Source: JBOGXA01 sp050694175
Lineage (GTDB): Bacteria; Actinomycetota; CADDZG01; WHSQ01
Assembly (NCBI GenBank): GCA_050694175.1
Contig: JBOGXA010000005.1
Coordinates: 1-64,000, forward strand
Direction of reading: 5' to 3'
DNA: 64,000 nt
The notes under the pieces are model-generated. The model saw only the letters and a program-made list of their open reading frames with translations, did not search any database and was not told the origin of the DNA. Shown here in pieces: positions 35,823 through 44,690 of the stretch (position 1 is the first letter of the stretch; every line of letters starts with the position of its first letter). The position numbers were made by a program, and so were the translations under genes.

Positions 35823-36251
35823 ATGGAGGATCTGCGCGTCAACCGGTCGGTGGTGATTCCCGGCAACGAACTGCGGATGTCTTTCAGCACGTCGGGGGGG
35901 CCGGGCGGCCAGCACGCGAACAAAGCGTCCACGCGCGTCGATCTCGTCTGGAACGTCGCCGACTCCCGGGCGCTCGGCCCCCGTCAGCGCAGCAGGGTAC
36001 TCGCCGCCCTTCGAAGCCGACTCGACGCGACGGGGACCTTAAGGCTTACGAGCGACAGCCATCGCTCGCAACTCCGCAACCGGGAAGAGGTTCTCTCCCG
36101 CCTGGCCCATCTGGTCGCCGTTGCGCTCAAGCCGCCCAAACCCCGGCGCGCCACCATTCCGACGCAAGCATCACGTGAGCGCCGGCTTGCTTCCAAGAAG
36201 CGGCGCTCTGAGGTCAAGAGGCGAAGACGACGTCCGGCCGACGACTCTTAG
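35823..36251 (+). CDS. arfB: Peptidyl-tRNA hydrolase ArfB (YaeJ-type)
   Basis: Rescues stalled ribosomes by entering the empty A site and hydrolysing peptidyl-tRNA. The 142-residue protein has the release-factor GGQ in STSGGPGGQHANKAST (about 21-36) and the basic disordered tail (about 105-142, rich in Lys and Arg) that threads into the mRNA channel. It lacks the codon-recognition domains of RF1/RF2. It starts 8 nt after the upstream stop. Confidence 0.92.
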   Translation: MEDLRVNRSVVIPGNELRMSFSTSGGPGGQHANKASTRVDLVWNVADSRALGPRQRSRVLAALRSRLDATGTLRLTSDSHRSQLRNREEVLSRLAHLVAVALKPPKPRRATIPTQASRERRLASKKRRSEVKRRRRRPADDS

Positions 36252-36258
36252 CGGGCAA

Positions 36259-37281
36259 CTAGAAGAGAACTGGTAGCTCGTCGAAGGGGGCGACCCGTCC
36301 GAACTCGACGTGGGCCGTCCGCAGGGCAGACAAACTCTGCAGATGTCGCCAGGCACCGTTGTGCCGCCGGTAGATCTCCAGCGCGAGGTCTCCGATCTCA
36401 GAATTTGCGCAATGCCGCACCGATCCATCCGGATCGCTGTATGCGACCTGCATAAGCCGCTCGATCCCGGTGCGCGCAGCACCCGTGACCTTGAAATCGC
36501 GGTTGGCGGCAGTGAACGACCAGGTCGGCATCTCGAAATGGCTGCGCGCCCGGAACGAGGACTTTATATCGTTGAGAACTATCTCCTCGTCCTCGAATCG
36601 TACATATAGGGGGGTGATCGTCGGCAGCCGCAACGGTCCGATGGAGGTTCGCGCCGCGAGACCCTCAAAGACCGCGTCGACGTCATCGTCGAACTTCGAG
36701 CAGTGCCCCCAAGCCCACGAGCGCGAGTGTCTGCGTCCCCAGCGATGCGTTTGGGAGCCATGCTCCCCGCGGAAGGTCAGGGCATCGTCGAGGACCACAG
36801 TTCCCGTAAACGGAACCGAAAGGTTGGGTGAGCACAGCGTCGAAACACGGCGTTCTACTCGCGAACGCAATTGCGCGGGCAGATGCTGATAGCAACGGCC
36901 GGCCGGATCGAAGTCGAGAGACCATGTTAGGGAGCGGCCACCTCTCGTCACTTGTCCCTCGAGGTGGTTCTCCGACAGGAACGAGTCACCAATTCGGACC
37001 AACGCACCATCGTCCCGGCCGTTCGAGACACCCAACCGGTCGATGTGGAATCGGTTCTTCGCGCCGAAGCTGGCCTTACCGTTGGGATCGAAGACAAACC
37101 CCCAGAGTTCGCAATACGGCGATCCCTTGCCGCGATCGGGTGACGTGATCGTGTATCGAAGCCACACACCCGAACCCGAGTCGGCATGGTTGAGGGTCAC
37201 GAACCACACCTCCATGAATCCCTGGGCCCGGCGGTCCCACCGCATCCGGTTCTCGACGCCGTCGGAAGTAAAGGCGCTCAT
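36259..37281 (-). CDS. Lipocalin-like protein (CrtC/AttH or tocopherol-cyclase-like)
   Basis: The 340-residue protein looks all-beta. An N-terminal block GFMEVWFVTLNHADSG then VWLRYTITSP and YCELWGFVFD resembles the twin-lipocalin fold of CrtC/AttH-like and tocopherol-cyclase-like proteins; a second half has HRWGRRHSRSWAWGHCSKF. No signal peptide is seen. Function is not known. The ATG at 37279-37281 overlaps the glycosyltransferase stop (ATGA), so the two are coupled and probably act on the same lipid or glycolipid. The frame extends upstream only inside the glycosyltransferase. Confidence 0.6.
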   Translation of the reverse strand: MSAFTSDGVENRMRWDRRAQGFMEVWFVTLNHADSGSGVWLRYTITSPDRGKGSPYCELWGFVFDPNGKASFGAKNRFHIDRLGVSNGRDDGALVRIGDSFLSENHLEGQVTRGGRSLTWSLDFDPAGRCYQHLPAQLRSRVERRVSTLCSPNLSVPFTGTVVLDDALTFRGEHGSQTHRWGRRHSRSWAWGHCSKFDDDVDAVFEGLAARTSIGPLRLPTITPLYVRFEDEEIVLNDIKSSFRARSHFEMPTWSFTAANRDFKVTGAARTGIERLMQVAYSDPDGSVRHCANSEIGDLALEIYRRHNGAWRHLQSLSALRTAHVEFGRVAPFDELPVLF

Positions 37282-38648
37282 GACATCGCGTGGCCAAGGA
37301 GGGTCTCGGCAACGTGCGCCCACGACCACCGTTCATGAGCCAGTTCGATCGCGGCAGTCGCCATCTCGGCTCGTCGAGCCGGCGGAAGAGCGGCAACGGC
37401 GTCGATGCGGTCGGCGATTCCACGCACTGGATCGGCGGGGTCATAGGACAGGAAGCCGGGTTCTCCCACAGCCTCTTCAACAGCTGCACCGGCCTCACCG
37501 ATCCCCGAGTGACGCGGGACGATCGGCAACACCCCGCACGCGGCGGCCTCTGCCGCGACCATCCCGAACGCTTCGGCAAGAATGCTCGGAACAACGAGCA
37601 TGTCGAAGGTCGGCAGGATCGTCGACAAGGATCCGTGGTCCAGCCTTCCCGTGAACTCGAGCGGGATACTGCGCGCCCGGCGCAGGTAGCGATCATCCAC
37701 AGAACCGGTGTCCACGAGGTCCCCGAGATCGACGAGCTTCTCGTGCTCGTTTCCGGCCGCGATCGCGGCGAGCTCGTCTATGTCCCCGGTTTGGATCGCA
37801 CCCCAGATCGCTCGTAACGCCTCATCCAGGTCCCCATACCCGACGATTACGGCGCGTAGGCTTTCGTGCTGGGTGAGGCCGAGCGCGGCTAGCAAGTTGT
37901 GCACGCCCTTCTGAGCAAGAAATTTCCCCACGTAGCCAACGACAAGCTCGTTATCGTTGCGATTGGCGACGGGTTGAAACAGCTCGATATCGCACCCGGG
38001 GTTCACGACGACGGCCTTATCGAGCCATCCCGGAATCACAGAACTCGCCTCCTTAAGCATGTACTCGCTGCCTCCCGTGATGACCTTGGCGCCGCACAGC
38101 CCCAGCCGCGCGTAGTGCTTGTAGCGATCCTGAAGCTTGACGGCGTACTCGAGCGCGCTGCCATGCAGTTTAGTTAGATAGCTACCGCCGGCGGCCTCAC
38201 AGGCCTTGAGGGCGACAAGGGGTCCCATCACCTCGTGGCCGGTGATGATTGCGTCGGGATTGTGGTCCTCGATGGCGGTAATCATCGCCTCGATGTTGCT
38301 CGATGTGTAAAAGTCGAGCTCGTCGTCGTCGAGATCGACGAAGCGTTTCGCCGTGAATCCCTCGTACCGGTCGTAGACGTAGACGGGGAGGACCTGTCCG
38401 ATGTCCGGTCGCACAAGCCTAACGCGCCCGGGCGCGCGAGGTGCCCCGGTTGCCTGCACCTCGAAGTTCCTGTTGTCGGAAGCGAACTGCCCGAACTCGT
38501 CAACGTAGGGGAGTTCGTGAACCCTGTGCTCCTGGCACATCAATAGAACGTCGTGCCCGGATTGCCGCCACAGCTTTGCGATATTGCTTGTGTAGATGTT
38601 CGATCCCGAGCCGGTCAGCAGGTAGCCATGCCACAACAGAATGCGCAT
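37278..38648 (-). CDS. GT4-family glycosyltransferase
   Basis: The 456-residue protein has two Rossmann lobes: the first starts RILLWHGYLLTGSGSNIY with the substrate-side GSGSN loop; the second has GYVGKFLAQKGVHNLL (about 239-254) and the closing E-x7-E motif PSILAEAFGMVAAEAAACG (about 358-376). These are the features of GT-B, GT4 retaining transferases. The N-terminal lobe mentions no specific acceptor. It is coupled by ATGA to the lipocalin-like protein, which hints at a lipid or cell-wall acceptor. Confidence 0.87.
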   Translation of the reverse strand: MRILLWHGYLLTGSGSNIYTSNIAKLWRQSGHDVLLMCQEHRVHELPYVDEFGQFASDNRNFEVQATGAPRAPGRVRLVRPDIGQVLPVYVYDRYEGFTAKRFVDLDDDELDFYTSSNIEAMITAIEDHNPDAIITGHEVMGPLVALKACEAAGGSYLTKLHGSALEYAVKLQDRYKHYARLGLCGAKVITGGSEYMLKEASSVIPGWLDKAVVVNPGCDIELFQPVANRNDNELVVGYVGKFLAQKGVHNLLAALGLTQHESLRAVIVGYGDLDEALRAIWGAIQTGDIDELAAIAAGNEHEKLVDLGDLVDTGSVDDRYLRRARSIPLEFTGRLDHGSLSTILPTFDMLVVPSILAEAFGMVAAEAAACGVLPIVPRHSGIGEAGAAVEEAVGEPGFLSYDPADPVRGIADRIDAVAALPPARRAEMATAAIELAHERWSWAHVAETLLGHAMS

Positions 38649-38686
38649 TTGCGAACCATACCGAGGAGCGTGCCGGTGCTCCCGAC

Positions 38687-38692
38687 TACACT
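38687..38692 (+). promoter_or_regulatory. TACACT -10 box of a leaderless promoter
   Basis: TACACT fits TANNNT and lies 6 nt before the GTG at 38699. No Shine-Dalgarno is seen in between. Confidence 0.45.
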
Positions 38693-38698
38693 TCGCCG

Positions 38699-39277
38699 GT
38701 GTCCATCGATGGAGCGCTGAGAACGACCTTTCGCAACTACGCGACCCTCTTCTTCATCGTCGCCGCAGTGACGGTGCCCGTTCACGTCGCACATGCGTTC
38801 ATCTTTCGCGACGTCATCGCCGTCAGAGCGGTCCACAACGCCATCGCCGAGTTCGACACCGGCGAGGAAGTTCGCCGGGTGTCCGCGCGGGATCTGTCGC
38901 GCTACAGGGCGTCGTCGTGGCTGATCGCGGCCGCCGAACTCGCCCTCATCCCCGTGCTTGTCGGAGCAACCCGAGCCGTGGTGGCGAGTCAGGATTCGGT
39001 GTCGGTACCCGGAGCGTGGAGGCGCTCGGCCACCGGATACAAGATGCCTCTGCCGCGCCTCCGCCCTCGTGCCGGCGCCGTGGCTCTGGGGACTGCCGTG
39101 GCGATCGCGATCGTGTGGCTCACCCAGTCGATAGGCCTTCTCGTGAGCGAACCCGTCGGCGACTCTGTCTCGTTCGGCCCGGTCGGGGGCACGATGGGCA
39201 TTGCTCGCGCCGTCGGTGCCCCTTTCCTGCTGATCCCTCTTGCGCTGGCCTGGGGCAGGGCTAAAGGTGACGCCTAG
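38699..39277 (+). CDS. Multi-TM protein of unknown function
   Basis: A 192-residue protein with about four membrane segments (about 12-35, 72-93, 123-143 and 160-185). The layout, beginning SIDGALRTTFRNYATLFFIV and with YRASSWLIAAAELALIPVLV, resembles the glycerophosphoryl-diester-phosphodiesterase-type membrane regions often annotated near cell-envelope genes, but I cannot name a domain. It is divergent from the glycosyltransferase and seems leaderless. Confidence 0.6.
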   Translation: MSIDGALRTTFRNYATLFFIVAAVTVPVHVAHAFIFRDVIAVRAVHNAIAEFDTGEEVRRVSARDLSRYRASSWLIAAAELALIPVLVGATRAVVASQDSVSVPGAWRRSATGYKMPLPRLRPRAGAVALGTAVAIAIVWLTQSIGLLVSEPVGDSVSFGPVGGTMGIARAVGAPFLLIPLALAWGRAKGDA

Positions 39278-39372
39278 GTCGTGTCGATTCGACCCTAGAG
39301 AGAAAACCCGCTGGAAAACCCGCGCCACCAATGCCACAATCTTCCATTCAGCGGTGGGGGCGAAGGAGTGCC

Positions 39373-41211
39373 GTGAAGGTGACCAGGTCGAGCAGCACCG
39401 CGGACGTCCGGGCGTCCGAGGGCTTCGTTAAAGTCGCCGAGCGCCACCGCGCCGACGTCGAGGCGATCCGGGAGCGAAACCGCAAGAAGCGCCTCCGCTA
39501 TCTCGCCTATCTGAACCTCCTGCTGCTCGGATACCTGGTCAAGCGGGCCCTCGAGGGCCGACCGGTGAATTTCGACTGGCCCACCCTGGGGCCCGATGCG
39601 TGGATCTACCTCCCACCGATTCTCTTGATCTTCGCAATCATCCTGATGATGGCGCTGCCGTTGATCAGTGGCCGCAGCCCTCACATCCGCTTCAGCCCGG
39701 ATCAGATCCCGATCCGCTTTGCCGACGTGCGGGGGATCGACATCGTGCTCGAAGAGGTCACCAGGACCCTTCAGATCTTCCTCACCTACAAGACATTCAA
39801 GGAGGAACTGGGAGGGAATCCCCGGCGCGGCATCCTCTTCGAGGGGCGGCCGGGCACGGGCAAGACCCACCTCGCTAAGGCGATGTCCGCGGAGGCCGGC
39901 GTGCCGTTCTTCTTCGTCTCCGCGCCGGCGTTTACGAGCATGTTCCAGGGGATGACCGCCTTCAAGATCCGCTCATTCTTCAAGGCCCTCAAGAAGGCCG
40001 CACGCAAGGAGGGCGGTGCGATCGGATTCATCGAGGAGATCGACGCCGTCGGGGGGTCGCGCTCCGGGATCAGCTCGTTCGCGCCCCTCGATCGTTATCC
40101 CACGACGGTGTGGCAGGCGTTCGGGCCGGGAGATGCGGGGAGCATGGTCAACGAATTGCTCATCCAGATGCAGTCGTTCGACAGCCCGCCATTTGGCCAG
40201 CGGCTCAAGAATTTCGCCCTCGATCTGATCAATATGTTCCTGCCGTCCAAGAACCAGCTCAGGAAAGGCTCGACCCCTTACAACAACATCCTCGTGATCG
40301 GCGCGACCAACCGCGCCGAGGCGCTGGATCCCGCTCTGCTCCGTCCGGGGCGCTTCGATCGCAGGCTCTACTTCGATCTCCCGTCGAAGGCGGGCCGACG
40401 GGAGCTGATCGACTACTTCCTGGAGAGACGCGCTCACTCCGAGGAGATGGACCGTGAGGAGCTGCGCGAAGAGCTTGCATCGATGAGCCTCGGCTACTCG
40501 CCGGCGATGCTCGAACACATCCTCGATGAGGCCCTCGTGTGGGCCATCAGAGACGGGCGGCGGGAACTCAACTGGCGCGATGTCCAGCGCGCTCGACTCT
40601 CGGAGGAGATCGGTCTCGCGCACCCTGTCGCCTACACGGAAAAAGAGAAGGAGATCATCGCGACCCACGAGGCGGGGCACGCAGTTGCCGCTTATCTCTG
40701 TGCGCGAGATCGAAAGCTTGAGGTTCTATCGATCATCAAGCGCAAGCAGGCTCTCGGGTTGCTGGCGCATTCGGACGTCGAGGAACGGTGGACGAAGACC
40801 CGGTCCGAACTCGAGGCAACACTCAAGATCGCGCTTGCGGGCATGGCCTCCGAGCAACTCTTTTTCGGCGAGACCGGAACCGGCCCGTCGTCCGATCTGA
40901 CCGCCGCAACGACACTGGCCGCTCAGATGGTCGGATCCTTCGGAATGGGATCGTCGCTCGTTTCGTACGATGCGGTGGACAACGGACAGCACTCGTCGCC
41001 CAACATCGTCGCAAAGGTCCTAACAAACGAGGACACCAAGAAGGAAGTTGAAGATATCCTCCGGCGACACCGGGACCAAGTCGCCTACCTCCTCGAGAAC
41101 AACCGCGATCTCGTCGAGGGGTTGCGGGACGCGCTGCTCGAGCACGACGAGTTGCTCGGCGACGAGATCATGGCCGTCATCGAGAAGACGATGGTCGAAC
41201 GCTCGCGATAG
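39373..41211 (+). CDS. FtsH-like AAA+ membrane metalloprotease
   Basis: A 612-residue relative of FtsH. Two N-terminal membrane helices (about 44-57 and 76-97) precede an AAA domain with Walker A EGRPGTGKTH (about 157-166), a pore-loop-like MFQGM and a Walker B that reads GFIEEIDAV instead of the usual FIDEIDA. About 65 extra residues lie between Walker B and the sensor-1 strand (NNILVIGATNRAEALDPALLRPGRFDRR). The peptidase part has HEAGH at about residue 432 and SSDLTAAT with the third zinc ligand. GTG at 39373 has AAGGAG before it; GTG at 39379 is an alternative. Confidence 0.85.
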   Translation: MKVTRSSSTADVRASEGFVKVAERHRADVEAIRERNRKKRLRYLAYLNLLLLGYLVKRALEGRPVNFDWPTLGPDAWIYLPPILLIFAIILMMALPLISGRSPHIRFSPDQIPIRFADVRGIDIVLEEVTRTLQIFLTYKTFKEELGGNPRRGILFEGRPGTGKTHLAKAMSAEAGVPFFFVSAPAFTSMFQGMTAFKIRSFFKALKKAARKEGGAIGFIEEIDAVGGSRSGISSFAPLDRYPTTVWQAFGPGDAGSMVNELLIQMQSFDSPPFGQRLKNFALDLINMFLPSKNQLRKGSTPYNNILVIGATNRAEALDPALLRPGRFDRRLYFDLPSKAGRRELIDYFLERRAHSEEMDREELREELASMSLGYSPAMLEHILDEALVWAIRDGRRELNWRDVQRARLSEEIGLAHPVAYTEKEKEIIATHEAGHAVAAYLCARDRKLEVLSIIKRKQALGLLAHSDVEERWTKTRSELEATLKIALAGMASEQLFFGETGTGPSSDLTAATTLAAQMVGSFGMGSSLVSYDAVDNGQHSSPNIVAKVLTNEDTKKEVEDILRRHRDQVAYLLENNRDLVEGLRDALLEHDELLGDEIMAVIEKTMVERSR

Positions 41212-41263
41212 TCAACGGCCTGGCTCCATCTGCCGGCGCTCGTCGGATCCCTTGTTAGCGCCG

Positions 41264-42133
41264 TCACAAGCCGGCGAAGAGATCATCCTCGGGCATGTCG
41301 GGCATGTCGGTTTGCGCCCGTGACTCGATGAGCGTGAAGTCCTCCCACGGGTAGACCTTGCGTTGCATCTCGTCCGGGATTGCGAACCAGAAGCTGTCCG
41401 GGTCGATCTGCGTCGCGTGAGCAAGCAAAGCCCGGCTTCGCAACTCGATGAAGTCGGACACGTCGACCTGAGTTGTGACCTGAGGGTCGTCGAATCCCAT
41501 CTCGTCCCAGTGCTCCAGAAATCCCGCGAACGGGCTGTCGATTCCCTCATTGAGCGCGGCCTCGTGCAAGGATTGCATTCGCTGCTTCGTAAACGTCGCG
41601 AAGTAGTAAAGCTTTGAGGGTGCCCAGGGAGCGCCTGCGTCGGGGAACTTGCTTCCGTCGCCCGCCTCACGAAACGCCCTGCGCCCGAGCTCGTGAACCC
41701 GGACATGATCGGGGTGCTCGTAGCCCCTCGACTCGTCGTAGGACAGCACCACCTCGGGCCGCTCGGCACGGATGATCTCGACCAGGCGAAACACCACTTC
41801 CTCAGGATCGACATTGCAGAATGCCTCCGGGCGCTTGTTGGCGGGGGAGTCCGGCATCCCGGAGTCCCGGTAGCCGAGCATGTAGATGCGTTCGACACCC
41901 AGGATGTCGCAGGCCGTCTCGAGTTCGGCGGCTCGCAGTTCCTTCATCCGCTCCTTGATCCCGGGTCGATCCATGCGGGGGTTGAGGATGTCCCCCTCCT
42001 CGCCGCCGGTCGCGCACACGAGTGCCACCCGCACTCCCTCTTCCGCGTAGCGCGCCATCGTCCCGGAGCCCTTGGAGGACTCATCATCGGGATGCGCATG
42101 GATGGCGAGCAAGCAGCGGCGTTTGTGAGTCAC
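41264..42133 (-). CDS. mca: Mycothiol S-conjugate amidase
   Basis: Cleaves mycothiol conjugates of toxins so that mercapturic acids leave the cell. The 289-residue PIG-L/LmbE-fold protein has the zinc site AIHAHPDDESSKGSG (His and Asp at about 13-16, the Lys-Gly of Mca at SSKGSG) and YEHPDHVRVHELG with the third His. The KGSG instead of GG after the Asp-Asp-Glu is a Mca rather than MshB feature. A length near 290 fits. GTG start; divergent from a small membrane protein. Confidence 0.92.
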   Translation of the reverse strand: MTHKRRCLLAIHAHPDDESSKGSGTMARYAEEGVRVALVCATGGEEGDILNPRMDRPGIKERMKELRAAELETACDILGVERIYMLGYRDSGMPDSPANKRPEAFCNVDPEEVVFRLVEIIRAERPEVVLSYDESRGYEHPDHVRVHELGRRAFREAGDGSKFPDAGAPWAPSKLYYFATFTKQRMQSLHEAALNEGIDSPFAGFLEHWDEMGFDDPQVTTQVDVSDFIELRSRALLAHATQIDPDSFWFAIPDEMQRKVYPWEDFTLIESRAQTDMPDMPEDDLFAGL

Positions 42134-42138
42134 ACCAG

Positions 42139-42144
42139 TAGGCT
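42139..42144 (+). promoter_or_regulatory. TAGGCT -10 box of a leaderless promoter
   Basis: TAGGCT fits TANNNT and lies 7 nt before the ATG at 42152. Confidence 0.45.
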
Positions 42145-42151
42145 AGCGCGG

Positions 42152-42640
42152 ATGCGCGACCACACGACCCGCGGCGACTACTTCGACCGAGCTCGCAGCG
42201 TTGCGACCGCCCTTCTTATCGCAGGCGCCGCAGCCGCAACCATCGGGTCCTTCATGAACTGGGTCACGATCACTCCGCCGCCCACCGAGGCCGGCAGGGA
42301 GCAGGCGAGCGAACCCTTCACAGGAGTCGAAGCGCGCGACGGCTGGTACGTCGTTGCGGCTTCAACCGCCCTTGCCTTGTCGGCGGTCGGACTGTCCCTG
42401 CGTAAGCGCGGTTTCTATGCGGGGCTGGCATTCTTTCTATCGATGGTTGTGGGCGCAATCGCCTTTGCGGATTACCGCGGCATCGGCGAGTTGAGATCGT
42501 CCATCTCTGAGCGAATGGACGTCGTGGGAGATGCCGATCCGGCGGCCGGAATCCTGCTTGTCGCGGCCGGTGCTTTCGCCGGCCTCGTAGGCGCGGTCAT
42601 AGGACTCGTGGCCACACCCCGAAATCGTCCGACGTACTAG
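42152..42640 (+). CDS. Four-TM protein of unknown function
   Basis: A 162-residue protein with four predicted helices (about 15-38, 66-83, 88-106 and 131-156). After helix 1 a FMNWVTI segment leads into a polar loop with GVEARDGWYVV, a pattern common to small actinobacterial integral membrane proteins of unknown role. It begins 18 bases from the divergent mca start and seems leaderless. It ends in 4-nt overlap with the convergent transglycosylase stop. Confidence 0.6.
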   Translation: MRDHTTRGDYFDRARSVATALLIAGAAAATIGSFMNWVTITPPPTEAGREQASEPFTGVEARDGWYVVAASTALALSAVGLSLRKRGFYAGLAFFLSMVVGAIAFADYRGIGELRSSISERMDVVGDADPAAGILLVAAGAFAGLVGAVIGLVATPRNRPTY

Positions 42641-43485
42641 CGGTAACGAGTCCGGTGGGCCTCAACGGCGCGCACGTAGTGACGTTGTTCGGCCGTCAGC
42701 TTCCTGCCGATGTTGCCGGGCCCGGCGAGATACGCCGCGACCGCCTCTCTCTCCGAAGGCATCGACTCGAGTAGGTGCTTCAAGTAGCGGACTCCGAGAT
42801 GCACGTTGTCATCCGCAGCTCGCACGTCCAGGTTCCCTTCGCCGAGCACACCGTTGACGAAGCGAGCGGTTGCGGGCATCACCTGCATGACTCCGATCGC
42901 ACCCGCCTCCGATACAACGTCCTGTTGCCATCCGCTCTCTTGCCACGCCATCGCCTTTACGAGCGAGGAGTCGACTCCGTGATTCGCGGCGTGACGCTCG
43001 ATCGATGCCTCGACCGTCGCCGGAGGGGCCCCTTGCGGAGCGCTCGCAGCCGGGGTGCTCGTCCCGGCACCGTTCGGCACCCGGAGGCTGGCCCCGGCCA
43101 CGATGAAGTTTGGATTCGAGAGATGATTGGCGCGGGCCAGGGCGCGAACGCTGGTGCCGTACCGGGTGGCGATGCCCGACAGCGTCTCGCCCGTCTCTAC
43201 GACGTGGGACGAGGTCATCGTCGCGGCGACCGGCATCCTGATGCGCTGGCCGGTGATGATGAGGTTCGGGTCGGGCAGATGGTTGGCCCGGACCAGCGCC
43301 GCGACCGTCGTCCCGTACCTGGCCGCGATGCCCGACAAGGTCTCGCCCGAGCTGACCATGTGGGTCCCGGCGTGAGCCGCTTGCGAGCCGGCCATCCAGA
43401 CTGCGGTGGCGGCGCCGACCGCTGCCGGGCCCCGTGAAACCGGCCGGCGCTTGAGGTGGCGTGGCTGGTAGCGCAGCATTCTCAT
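42637..43485 (-). CDS. Secreted LysM lytic transglycosylase
   Basis: A 282-residue cell-wall enzyme. A Tat-like basic start (RHLKRRPVSRGPAAVGA) leads to a signal end at AHA; two LysM repeats follow (HMVSSGETLSGIAARYGTT and HVVETGETLSGIATRYGTS), then a Ser/Pro/Ala linker, then an SLT domain (about 165-280) with the catalytic Glu in AMAWQESGWQQDVVS and GVMQVMPATA. It should cut peptidoglycan glycan strands. I use the ATG at 43483-43485, nine bases after GAGGAGG; the frame starts 7 codons earlier at 43506. Confidence 0.87.
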   Translation of the reverse strand: MRMLRYQPRHLKRRPVSRGPAAVGAATAVWMAGSQAAHAGTHMVSSGETLSGIAARYGTTVAALVRANHLPDPNLIITGQRIRMPVAATMTSSHVVETGETLSGIATRYGTSVRALARANHLSNPNFIVAGASLRVPNGAGTSTPAASAPQGAPPATVEASIERHAANHGVDSSLVKAMAWQESGWQQDVVSEAGAIGVMQVMPATARFVNGVLGEGNLDVRAADDNVHLGVRYLKHLLESMPSEREAVAAYLAGPGNIGRKLTAEQRHYVRAVEAHRTRYR

Positions 43486-43590
43486 CTTGCCCATCCTCCT
43501 CAGCAATTGACAGAAGTTAACAAGAGTGCCGCAAACCTCACCAACGGGTCAAGCGAGGCAAGCACTCCCCAAGAAGGCTGGGCACCCCAG

Positions 43591-43710
43591 CCGGGGCCGA
43601 GTGGTTGCAGGCGGTCGCCGTGCGACTCGTGGCAACCACTCAGGGCGGGGTCGGGGCCGAATGGTTGCAGGCGATCGCCGTGCGACTCGTGGCAACCACT
43701 CACGGGGGGG
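43591..43710. repeat. Two tandem 60-bp palindromic repeats
   Basis: Two direct copies, 43591-43650 and 43651-43710, with only a few differences. Each contains an inverted repeat, GAGTGGTTGC with GCAACCACTC (in copy 2 one base differs), around a 23-base middle with CGGTCGCCG. They begin 6 bases after the nadA stop (reading the minus strand) and end 100 bases before the transglycosylase start. They could act as a strong RNA hairpin or as a REP-like element. Confidence 0.88.
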
Positions 43711-43715
43711 TCGGG

Positions 43716-44690
43716 CTACAGGATTGCGATCATCCGCTCGATCGGGAGACGGGCCCTAGCCGCGATATGGGACGCCACCGACACTTCGTCCCGGCCGGTC
43801 TGAAGGCAGCGGAGCAGCTTGATGGGGGTAATCATCTTCATGTACCCGCACACCGCCGCCTCCTTCGCGGCGACCAGATCTGCCTCGGGGTTCTCCTTGC
43901 GCAGGCGGTGGAGCATCCCCGTCTCCGTGGCAATGATGAAGCGGCTCGCATTCGACTGCTCCATCCGTCGCACCATGCCACCCGTGCCCAGCACGAAGGT
44001 GCGGTCGCTCGGTAGGTCCCCCGTGGACATCAAGTACATGCACTGTGAGGAACATCCGCACTCGGGGTGGATGTGCATCTCGGCGTCTGGGTACTCGGCA
44101 AGAGTGCCCTGGATGTCGGAGGGCTCGATACCCGCGTGCACATGGCACTCGCCCATCCACACATGCATGTTTCGACCCGTCATTCGTTCGACGTGCGCGC
44201 CGAGGAACATGTCGGGGCCGAACAAGATCTCGCGATCCTCAGGGATTGATTCCACCACCTTGACGGCATTGGCGGATGTACAGCAGTAATCGGTCTCCGC
44301 CTTGACTTCGGCAGTCGTATTCACGTACATGACCACAACGGCGTCGGGATGCTCGTCCTTCCACGCCCTGAGCTCATCGGCGGTGATCGACGCTGCAAGC
44401 GAACATCCCGCCATCGCATCAGGAATGAGGACCGTTTTGTCGTAAGCGAGTATCTTCGCCGTCTCCGCCATGAAGTGAACACCACAGAAGACAATCGTTG
44501 ATTGCTCTACCTCGGCCGCGATGCGCGACAGCTCGAGTGAATCTCCGACGAAGTCGGCAACATCCTGAACAGCCGGTACCTGGTAGTTGTGCGCGAGGAT
44601 GACCGCATCTCTCCCATCGGCCAGACGCCGCACATCGGTCGCCCACTTGTTCGTTACTCCGCTTCTCAAGGCCTCTGGGGTTAGGACCAT
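43716..44690 (-). CDS. nadA: Quinolinate synthase
   Basis: 4Fe-4S enzyme that condenses iminoaspartate and DHAP to quinolinate. The 324-residue protein has the three-fold repeat landmarks AVILAHNYQVPAVQDVADF, GVHFMAETAKIL, the cysteines in DAMAGCSLA, CHVHAGIEP and HPECGCSSQC, and the GTGGMVRRM turn. Its ATG shares one base with the nadC stop (TAATG). NadB, the iminoaspartate source, lies at 15732-17237. Confidence 0.95.
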   Translation of the reverse strand: MVLTPEALRSGVTNKWATDVRRLADGRDAVILAHNYQVPAVQDVADFVGDSLELSRIAAEVEQSTIVFCGVHFMAETAKILAYDKTVLIPDAMAGCSLAASITADELRAWKDEHPDAVVVMYVNTTAEVKAETDYCCTSANAVKVVESIPEDREILFGPDMFLGAHVERMTGRNMHVWMGECHVHAGIEPSDIQGTLAEYPDAEMHIHPECGCSSQCMYLMSTGDLPSDRTFVLGTGGMVRRMEQSNASRFIIATETGMLHRLRKENPEADLVAAKEAAVCGYMKMITPIKLLRCLQTGRDEVSVASHIAARARLPIERMIAIL

